In this document: positions 57,489 through 64,000 of the stretch, piece after piece
How positions within the stretch are numbered: position 1 is the stretch's first letter
How the letters are laid out: the number at the start of each line of letters is the position of its first letter
Assembly: GCF_021390495.1 (NCBI RefSeq)
Contig: NZ_JAJEJP010000001.1
Coordinates: 3,286,001-3,350,000, forward strand
From: Paraburkholderia sp. ZP32-5
GTDB taxonomy: Bacteria > Pseudomonadota > Gammaproteobacteria > Burkholderiales > Burkholderiaceae
DNA: 64,000 nucleotides
Direction: 5' to 3'
Translations under genes and position numbers: made by a program
Notes under the pieces: model-generated
The model's database searches: none
What the model was told of the DNA's origin: nothing
The model's input: the letters and a program-made list of their open reading frames with translations, nothing else

Positions 57489-57939
57489 ATCCATGACGAA
57501 CGCGTGAAACGACTCACAGGTGCCACTCGAATAATGTTTCACGGTCGTGATAATCGCTTCTAACCCGTTGTATCGGCAAACAAACTGATGCGTGAAACGC
57601 GGCGCGGAAAGCGTGAAACAAATACGCCGACGCGTGCCTTCGCAAGGCATTTTCATCGCGTTTTATCTCGATAAAAATTTTCGACGAAATTCGCGTCAAC
57701 CGCCGTTGAACCCCACGCGTTATTCGACCCAGATGCCGCTGAAGCTATCCGGCATTGAGCCTTAAAGACCTTTGCGCAAGCCGTTTTCGCGGCGAGCACG
57801 GAAGTCCGAACGCTAACAGACGCGTCGAAGCAATTTGTTCGATGCGGCTGTCAACCGAAAGGTGGATGGCACGTTTACCGACATGACTCTATAAAAGCCG
57901 GGTCATCTGGTTAATCAACTCAAGCTGAGGATTTACAAA
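57489..57939. other. Non-coding gap with repeated GTGAAAC motifs
   Basis: No gene seen. GCGTGAAAC occurs at 57502-57510, 57590-57598 and 57611-57619, and the complementary GTTTCAC at 57536-57542. The distal part from 57840 to 57939 is the leader of the small exported protein and contains TATAAA near 57890. It is more AT-rich than its flanks around 57650-57720. Confidence 0.4.
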
Positions 57940-58131
57940 ATGAACAAACTGATCGCCGCTCTGGTCGCTGGCCTCTTCGCAACGGCAGCATTCGCACAAG
58001 CTTCGGCTCCGGCAGCTTCGGCACCGGCAGCAGCTTCGGCACCGGCAAAGAAGGCAACGAAGAAGACGCACGCCAAGAAGTCGCACAAGAAGGCAGCAGC
58101 AGCTGCTGCAGCTTCGGCAGCTTCGGAATAA
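57940..58131 (+). CDS. Small exported Ala/Lys-rich protein (63 aa)
   Basis: A 63-residue protein. Signal peptide residues 1-19 (MNKLIAALVAGLFATAAFA), then a mature part made almost only of Ala, Ser, Pro and Lys: Ala/Ser/Pro repeats, a basic block KKATKKTHAKKSHKK, and an Ala-rich end with Glu at the C-terminus. GAGG ribosome site. Its codons are strongly repetitive. It looks like a periplasmic acid-shock-type or histone-like protein. Its own terminator suggests strong, single-gene expression. Function unknown. Confidence 0.72.
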   Translation: MNKLIAALVAGLFATAAFAQASAPAASAPAAASAPAKKATKKTHAKKSHKKAAAAAAASAASE

Positions 58132-58188
58132 GTTGCTTGTAAAAACGCAGTCAAGAACACGCTTCATTGCCGTTCTTACGGCGTTGAA

Positions 58189-58226
58189 AGGCAGATCACC
58201 GCAAGGCGATCTGCCTTTTTGTTTTT
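58189..58226 (+). terminator. Terminator of the small exported protein gene
   Basis: AAGGCAGATC, an eight-base loop, then GATCTGCCTTTTTG-TTTTT: an eight-pair stem with a T-tract about 60 bases after the stop codon. Confidence 0.88.
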
Positions 58227-58275
58227 GACGCGCTCGCGTAACATGCGCGAGTTAATTTCAGCAAGGAGTCTTGCC

Positions 58276-58791
58276 GTGCGATTTCCCATGCGCTCGTTGA
58301 TGGCGCGCTTTGCTCTCACCGTTGCACTGCCGCTCGCGGCGATTTCGTTTGCGGCCACCACCGCCCCCGCTCACGCGCAGCAGATGCCACCGGGCGCGAA
58401 GCAGCCCAGCGAATTTCCGCGCGTCAAGCTAACCGCTGGCATGTTCGTGATCGACGCGGCCGTCGCCGCCAACGACGCGGACCGCGAACAGGGTTTGATG
58501 TACCGCACCAATCTCGCGCCGAACGAAGGCATGCTGTTCGTGTTCAACGAAAACGCCGGCCACTGCTTCTGGATGAAGAACACGCTGATCCCGCTGTCGA
58601 TCGCCTTCATGCGCGCGGACGGCACGATCACCGATATCGACGAGATGCAGGCCGAGACCACCAATAACCATTGCCCGACGCACAACGGCGTCTTCGCGCT
58701 CGAAATGAGCAAGGGCTGGTTCTCGTCGAAGGGCATCAAGCCGGGCATGCAGGTCCAGGGCTTGCCGCCGGTGCCGGGGCTGACGCAGTAA
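58276..58791 (+). CDS. DUF192 family exported protein
   Basis: A 171-residue protein. A GTG start at 58276 with AAGGAG seven bases upstream gives MRFPMRSLMARF, then a signal peptide ending PAHA near residue 33. The DUF192 domain shows DREQGLMYRTNLAPNEGMLFVF and HCFWMKNTLIPLSIAF, and the end GMQVQGLPPVPGLTQ. Function of the family is unknown; it is usually periplasmic in beta-proteobacteria. A monocistronic gene closed by a terminator. Confidence 0.88.
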   Translation: MRFPMRSLMARFALTVALPLAAISFAATTAPAHAQQMPPGAKQPSEFPRVKLTAGMFVIDAAVAANDADREQGLMYRTNLAPNEGMLFVFNENAGHCFWMKNTLIPLSIAFMRADGTITDIDEMQAETTNNHCPTHNGVFALEMSKGWFSSKGIKPGMQVQGLPPVPGLTQ

Positions 58792-58888
58792 ATCACCCAG
58801 CGACGCGCGCAGCCATGCAGGCTGCCGAATGCGGGCCGCCTCAAGTAAGTCAAACCCGCTCCCACCACCGCTTTCCAGCTTTTCCATA

Positions 58889-58923
58889 AAAAGCCGGCGC
58901 CGCTCCAGGCGCCGGTTTTTTTT
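58889..58923 (+). terminator. Terminator after the DUF192 gene
   Basis: Stem 58894-58901 with 58908-58915 (CCGGCGCC and its complement), followed by T7. Located about 100 bases after the stop. Confidence 0.88.
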
Positions 58924-59097
58924 CGTCCGCAAAGGCCCGCGCGGGCAGGCTCCGCGCCGGCTGGCGGCATTCATGCAAAAGACCGACCGACGCGCTATCC
59001 TTGTAATCTCTGTCCGGCAGCATCCGGGCAGGCTCACCGGGCGGCCCGCATGACCGCCCGGCATGCGTTTCAGGCGCACCATTCCAAGGAGATTCAC

Positions 59098-61203
59098 GTG
59101 CCCCGCAAGACTCCCATCGAGCGCTACCGGAATATCGGCATCAGCGCTCACATCGATGCCGGCAAAACCACCACCACTGAACGCATCCTGTTCTACACCG
59201 GCGTGACCCACAAGATCGGCGAGGTTCACGACGGTGCGGCGACGATGGACTGGATGGAACAGGAGCAGGAGCGCGGCATCACGATCACATCGGCGGCCAC
59301 CACGGCGTTCTGGAAAGGCATGGCCGGCAACTATCCGGAGCACCGGATCAACATCATCGACACCCCGGGACACGTCGACTTCACGATCGAAGTCGAACGC
59401 TCGATGCGCGTGCTCGACGGCGCGTGCATGGTGTACGACTCGGTCGGCGGCGTGCAGCCGCAATCGGAAACCGTGTGGCGCCAGGCGAACAAGTACAAGG
59501 TGCCGCGTATCGCGTTCGTCAACAAGATGGACCGCGTCGGTGCCGATTTCTTCCGCGTGCAGCGGCAGATCGGCGATCGTCTGAAGGGCGTCGCGGTGCC
59601 GATCCAGATTCCGATCGGCGCGGAAGATAACTTCCAGGGCGTGGTCGACCTCGTGAAGATGAAGGCGATCTTCTGGGACGACGCGAGCCAGGGCATCAAG
59701 TTCGAATACCGCGACATTCCGGCGGAGCTGGCCGCCACCGCGAAGGAATGGCACGACAAGATGATCGAGTCCGCCGCCGAAGCGAACGAAGAGTTGCTTG
59801 AAAAATACCTCGGCGGTGAAACGCTCACCGAAGACGAAATCAAGCAGGCGCTGCGCGCGCGTACGATCGCCAACGAAATCGTGCCGATGCTGTGCGGCAG
59901 CGCGTTCAAGAACAAGGGCGTGCAGGCGATGCTCGACGCGGTGATCGACTATCTGCCGTCGCCGGTCGACATTCCGGCGATCACCGGTCACGACGAACAC
60001 GACAAGGAGATCGAGCGTCATCCGAACGACGAAGATCCGTTCTCCGCGCTCGCGTTCAAGATCATGACCGACCCGTTCGTCGGCCAGTTGATCTTCTTCC
60101 GCGTGTATTCGGGCGTCGTCAATTCGGGCGACACGGTCTACAACGCGATCAAGGAAAAGAAGGAACGCCTCGGCCGTATCCTGCAGATGCACGCGAACGA
60201 GCGCAAGGAAATCAAGGAGGTCTACGCGGGCGACATCGCCGCGGCGGTCGGCCTGAAGGAAGCGACCACCGGCGACACGCTGTGCGATCCGAATCACGTG
60301 ATCATCCTCGAAAAGATGATCTTCCCCGAGCCGGTGATCTCGCAGGCAGTCGAGCCGAAAACCAAGGCCGACCAGGAAAAGATGGGCATCGCGCTGAACC
60401 GTCTCGCGCAGGAAGACCCGTCGTTCCGCGTGCAAACGGATGAAGAGTCCGGCCAGACGATCATCTCCGGCATGGGCGAGCTGCACCTCGAAATTCTGGT
60501 CGACCGGATGAAGCGTGAGTTCGGCGTCGAGGCCACCGTCGGCAAGCCGCAGGTCGCGTATCGCGAAACGGTGCGCAACAAGGTCGAAGATGTGGAAGGC
60601 AAGTTCGTCAAGCAGTCGGGCGGGCGCGGCCAGTACGGCCACGCGGTGATCACGCTGGAGCCGTCCGAACAGGGCAAGGGCTACGAATTCGTCGACGCGA
60701 TCAAGGGCGGCGTAATTCCGCGCGAATTCATCCCGGCGGTCGACAAGGGCATCACGGAAACGCTGAAGGCCGGCGTGCTGGCGGGCTATCCGGTCGTCGA
60801 CGTGAAGGTGACGCTGACGTTCGGTTCGTATCACGACGTCGACTCGAACGAAAACGCATTCCGGATGGCCGGCTCGATGGCGTTCAAGGAAGCGATGCGC
60901 AAGGCGAAACCGGTGCTGCTCGAGCCGATGATGGCCGTCGAAGTGGAAACACCCGAAGACTTCATGGGCAACGTGATGGGCGATCTGTCGAGCCGTCGCG
61001 GCATGGTGCAGGGCATGGAAGACATCGCCGGCGGCGGTGGCAAGCTCGTGCGCGCCGAAGTGCCGCTCGCCGAGATGTTCGGCTATTCGACGTCGCTGCG
61101 CTCGGCCACCCAGGGCCGCGCGACCTACACGATGGAGTTCAAGCACTACGCCGAAACGCCGAGCAACGTGGCCGAGGCCGTGATCAACGCGAAGAAGCAG
61201 TAA
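59098..61203 (+). CDS. fusA: Elongation factor G, stand-alone copy
   Basis: A 701-residue translational GTPase that drives translocation and ribosome recycling. G1 [16 protein letters not shown]2 [15 protein letters not shown]3 [10 protein letters not shown]4 NKMD and G5 GSAFKNKGV, then domains II-V complete. A GTG start at 59098 with AAGGAG upstream gives [14 protein letters not shown]. It is not in an rpsL-rpsG-tufA operon, so it is probably a second EF-G gene, common in Burkholderia. Closed by its own terminator. Confidence 0.95.
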   Translation: MPRKTPIERYRNIGISAHIDAGKTTTTERILFYTGVTHKIGEVHDGAATMDWMEQEQERGITITSAATTAFWKGMAGNYPEHRINIIDTPGHVDFTIEVERSMRVLDGACMVYDSVGGVQPQSETVWRQANKYKVPRIAFVNKMDRVGADFFRVQRQIGDRLKGVAVPIQIPIGAEDNFQGVVDLVKMKAIFWDDASQGIKFEYRDIPAELAATAKEWHDKMIESAAEANEELLEKYLGGETLTEDEIKQALRARTIANEIVPMLCGSAFKNKGVQAMLDAVIDYLPSPVDIPAITGHDEHDKEIERHPNDEDPFSALAFKIMTDPFVGQLIFFRVYSGVVNSGDTVYNAIKEKKERLGRILQMHANERKEIKEVYAGDIAAAVGLKEATTGDTLCDPNHVIILEKMIFPEPVISQAVEPKTKADQEKMGIALNRLAQEDPSFRVQTDEESGQTIISGMGELHLEILVDRMKREFGVEATVGKPQVAYRETVRNKVEDVEGKFVKQSGGRGQYGHAVITLEPSEQGKGYEFVDAIKGGVIPREFIPAVDKGITETLKAGVLAGYPVVDVKVTLTFGSYHDVDSNENAFRMAGSMAFKEAMRKAKPVLLEPMMAVEVETPEDFMGNVMGDLSSRRGMVQGMEDIAGGGGKLVRAEVPLAEMFGYSTSLRSATQGRATYTMEFKHYAETPSNVAEAVINAKKQ

Positions 61204-61279
61204 GCGTCGCGAACCTCGCGTCGCGTTGAGCAACGGCGGCGGGCGGCAAGCTGAAGCCCCTCGTCCGCGCGTGCAACCC

Positions 61280-61312
61280 GAAGCCCGTTCCTTGCGAACG
61301 GGCTTTTTTTAT
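61280..61312 (+). terminator. fusA terminator
   Basis: Stem 61282-61290 with 61296-61304 (AGCCCGTTC and its complement, loop CTTGC) and a T7 run. Confidence 0.9.
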
Positions 61313-61457
61313 CGCCACGCCTATCGCAACGCCGCGACGCGATGCGCCGCATCGCACGTCCGCACCGCGGCTTTTTTAAACGTGCAAGAATGCCGGACAG
61401 TCGGCATTGCTCACGTACTCACGCGAAGCACGGCCGCGAGGCCAGGGAGGAGACACC

Positions 61458-61985
61458 ATGAGCCAGGATCACGAACACCCGCATTACCGGGCCGAGCACG
61501 AGGCCACCGACGGCACCGCTCACATCGACTGGCGCGAGCACGGCGTGAAGGTCATCCGCGGCGATCAGCTCGACACCAACACCGCGCAGACGCCGGGCAT
61601 GAACCGTGCGGCGGCGATCAACGCGGCGCGGGTCGGCGCGCAGAAGATCTGGGCCGGCACCGTGACGATCCATCCGAATGCGAAGACCGGCGCGCATCAT
61701 CATGGCGCGCTCGAAAGCGTGATCTACGTGGTGCGCGGCCAGGCGCGCATGCGCTGGGGCGAGCAGCTCGAATTCACCGCCGAAGCCGGGCCGGGCGACT
61801 TCATCTTCGTGCCGCCGTATGTGCCGCATCAGGAGATCAACGCGAGCACCGACGAGCCGCTCGAATGCGTGCTGGTGCGCAGCGACAATGAAGCGGTCGT
61901 GGTCAATCTGAACATCGACGCGGTCGAGCAGCCCGAAACGGTCTACTGGGTCGATCCGATTCACAAGCATCCGCACGATCACTAA
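61458..61985 (+). CDS. Cupin domain protein
   Basis: A 175-residue cytoplasmic protein with one cupin barrel. The metal-binding motif 1 is GAHHHGALESVIYVVRG and motif 2 is GDFIFVPPYVPHQEIN, with His and Glu residues in the expected order. A His/Asp/Glu-rich N-terminus (SQDHEHPHYRAEHEA) and a His-rich end (HKHPHDH) suggest extra metal binding. GGGAGGAG ribosome site before the ATG at 61458. Substrate unknown. Confidence 0.85.
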   Translation: MSQDHEHPHYRAEHEATDGTAHIDWREHGVKVIRGDQLDTNTAQTPGMNRAAAINAARVGAQKIWAGTVTIHPNAKTGAHHHGALESVIYVVRGQARMRWGEQLEFTAEAGPGDFIFVPPYVPHQEINASTDEPLECVLVRSDNEAVVVNLNIDAVEQPETVYWVDPIHKHPHDH

Positions 61986-62426
61986 GGCGCTCGCGCGTCA
62001 CGACGACGGCTACGGCACAGGCACGGGGCTGGCGGTGAATCTCGCGGCCCGCTGCCGCACCGACCGGTAAGGATTCAAGCGCGATACCGGCAATTCGTCC
62101 ACCACGGCGTCGAGGCCGCCTGAAGCGCGTGGCGGCAACCGTTGTGATGGCGATACACCCGCCTCCTTTATCGGCCGATCGGCAAGCTCACGGCGCCGCA
62201 AGCGCGCCAGAGCCTTGAGCAATCGCTTACACTGGGGCGGCTTTCGCGCGGCGTTGCGTTTGCATTGCATTTGCGTCGCGGTGGCCCGCGATCTGCTAGC
62301 GCTACGTGCATAGCGCACTGCGCGTTGCATCGTCCGCGGCTCGCACAGATTGCACCGCTTGTGCCCTGCTGCGCGACACCACTGAACCGGCAATAGAAGC
62401 AACAGAACGGACTGGACACTCGATCG
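61986..62426. other. Gap between cupin gene and ABC binding-protein gene
   Basis: No gene supported. Frames on either strand here are Arg/Cys-rich and shadow-like. It must contain the promoter of the binding-protein gene. A short TGCATTTGCATT-like alternation at 62255-62275 is the only notable pattern. Confidence 0.35.
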
Positions 62427-64000
62427 ATGAAAACACCCGCGGACCGACTTCTCGCCTCCCAAGCCGCACTCAACGCAACCCGCCTCACCGCCGATGCCTA
62501 TGGCAATCACGCCCTCGACGAATTCGCCGCCGGCCGCCTGACGCGCCGCGAACTGCTGCGCTATGCGAGCGTAATCGGCCTGTCGTTCGCGGGCAGCGGG
62601 CTGTTCGGCGTCTCGCGAGCGCAGGCGCAAGGCGCCGCGGGGACCTCGGCCGCATCGAACCAGACGATCCGCGTCGCGCATCTGACGCCGGCCGGCGCGG
62701 TCGACCCGCTCACGGTGACCGACGCCGCGAGCCTCGCGCTGCTGAACCAGACCGGCGAATTCCTGATCGACGACGACGGCGAAAAGCTGCAGTTGAAACC
62801 GGCGCTCGCGCTGTCGTGGAAGCCGAACGACAAGGGCGACGTGTGGACCTTCAAGCTGCGCCAGAACGTCAAGTTTCACGACGGCCAGAGCTTCGGCGCG
62901 AAAGACGTAGTGGCCACCTTCGACCGTCTCGCCGATCCGGCCAGCGGCTCGGCCGCGCTGTCGGTGCTGAAGGGCGTGCTGTCGAAAGGCGGCGCGAAGC
63001 TCGTCGACGAACACACGGTCGAATTTCATCTGGACGCGCCGAACGGCAACTTTCCATACTACGTTTCCTCGGACAATTACAACGCGGTGATCCTGCCCGC
63101 CAATTACGCGGGCAATTACGAAAAGAGCTTTATCGGCACCGGTCCGTTCCGCTTCGAGAAGTATCAGCCGAAGGTCGGCGCGTCGTTCGTGCGCAACCCG
63201 GATTACTGGGGTGAGAAAGCGTTACCGCAACGCGTACAGTTCACCTTCTATGCGGACGAGCAGGCGCAACTGCTCGCACTGCAAGGCCACCAGGCCGACG
63301 TGATGGGCACCTTCACCGTGCAGGGCGGCATAGGCATCCTGAACAATCCGGACTACAAGGCGGTTGGCGTGAAGTCGAGCGCGCATCGGCAGATTCACAT
63401 GCGCAACGACAGTCCGTTGTTTAAAGACAAGCGGGTGCGTCAGGCGCTTGCGCTGTCGCTCGATCGCGACGTGATCGTGCGCGGTCTCTTCAAGGGCCGC
63501 GCGCAGTTGGGCAACGACAGTCCGTTCGCGCCGGTGTTTCCGTCCTCGGATGCAGGCGTGCCGCAACGCAAGATCGACATCGCGAAGGCGAAGCAGTTGC
63601 TCGCGCAGGCCGGCGTGCCGAACGGCTTCGACGTCACGCTGACCACCGAAAAGTACATGGAGATTCCCGACCTCGCGGTGGTCGTGCAGAACGCCGCGAA
63701 GGCGATCGGCGTGCGCATCAATCTGAAGATCGAAAGCCAGTCGCTCTATTACGGCTCGGGCACACCGGGCAAATCCGACTGGCTCGACTCGCCGCTCGGC
63801 ATCACCGACTACGGTCATCGCGGCGTGCCGAACGTGTTCCTGAATGCGCCGCTGACGAGCAACGGCACGTGGAATGCCGCGCACTTCAAGAACCCGCAAT
63901 ACGATCAACTGGTCGCGCAATTCGTCGCGGCCATCGACCTCACGTCGCAACGCAAAATCGCCGGCGACATTCAACGGCTGCTGCTCGATGAAACACCGGT
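62427..64000 (+). CDS. Peptide-type ABC substrate-binding protein, 3' end outside the window
   Basis: A solute-binding family 5 protein, open from the ATG at 62427 to the window edge (at least 524 codons). Residues 38-68 form a twin-arginine signal (LTRRELLRYASVIGLSFAG, cleavage near SRAQA), so export is probably by Tat rather than Sec. The mature region shows DVWTFKLRQNVKFHDGQSF, FIGTGPFRFEKY and LALSLDRDVIVRGLF, as in dipeptide/oligopeptide binding proteins. Ligand unknown. The permease genes presumably follow outside. Confidence 0.9.
   Translation, partial: MKTPADRLLASQAALNATRLTADAYGNHALDEFAAGRLTRRELLRYASVIGLSFAGSGLFGVSRAQAQGAAGTSAASNQTIRVAHLTPAGAVDPLTVTDAASLALLNQTGEFLIDDDGEKLQLKPALALSWKPNDKGDVWTFKLRQNVKFHDGQSFGAKDVVATFDRLADPASGSAALSVLKGVLSKGGAKLVDEHTVEFHLDAPNGNFPYYVSSDNYNAVILPANYAGNYEKSFIGTGPFRFEKYQPKVGASFVRNPDYWGEKALPQRVQFTFYADEQAQLLALQGHQADVMGTFTVQGGIGILNNPDYKAVGVKSSAHRQIHMRNDSPLFKDKRVRQALALSLDRDVIVRGLFKGRAQLGNDSPFAPVFPSSDAGVPQRKIDIAKAKQLLAQAGVPNGFDVTLTTEKYMEIPDLAVVVQNAAKAIGVRINLKIESQSLYYGSGTPGKSDWLDSPLGITDYGHRGVPNVFLNAPLTSNGTWNAAHFKNPQYDQLVAQFVAAIDLTSQRKIAGDIQRLLLDETP

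Overview
The window is a GC-rich stretch of a betaproteobacterial chromosome, most like Burkholderiaceae and probably Burkholderia or Paraburkholderia. This is judged from housekeeping gene content and order (ispH-fkpB, radC-rpmB-rpmG, nadB facing nadC-nadA, ribF-ileS-lspA, coaBC-dut, clpS-clpA-cspA, icd) and from the protein sequences. No database search was possible, so every family name rests on motifs, length and context.

Layout. Positions 1-2172 are the edge of a phage-derived island. It holds a chain of five overlapping small minus-strand genes led by an AlpA-type regulator, with a C4-antisense-RNA-like structured segment embedded, plus one unrecognised 205-residue gene. Positions 2982-6669 hold a polytopic membrane protein, an aromatic-type amino acid permease and an exported alpha/beta hydrolase. 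Positions 6838-16554 form one long minus-strand operon for peptide or glutathione uptake and breakdown: RpiR regulator, isoaspartyl peptidase, GsiA-B-C-D ABC importer, a DmpA/BapA-type P1 aminopeptidase and an M55 D-aminopeptidase. A perfect palindrome lies upstream.

Positions 16759-24887 carry an MFS exporter, an RsuA-type pseudouridine synthase, a YeeZ-like oxidoreductase, a ferredoxin reductase, argD with a GNAT gene, and an unknown Ser/Thr-rich protein. Before argD lies what looks like a complete arginine transcription attenuator: a 16-residue peptide with four consecutive Arg codons, an antiterminator segment and an intrinsic terminator, driven by a promoter that would give a leaderless message. 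I consider this the best candidate for an undescribed regulatory element here. Positions 25237-30347 are a full branched-chain amino acid ABC importer (livF-G-M-H-J).

Positions 30892-53441 are housekeeping: isoprenoid synthesis, ribosomal proteins L28 and L33, de novo NAD synthesis, a fatty acid desaturase, an MscS channel, rRNA methylation, purine, FAD and CoA synthesis, ileS, lspA, dut and the ClpAP machinery. Positions 54004-64000 carry a cold-shock protein, an orphan Imm52-like immunity gene, icd, an RluE-type synthase, a tiny Ala/Lys-rich exported protein, a DUF192 protein, a stand-alone EF-G, a cupin, and the start of a Tat-type ABC substrate-binding protein cut by the window edge.

No rRNA, tRNA, CRISPR array, complete insertion sequence or integrase was found.
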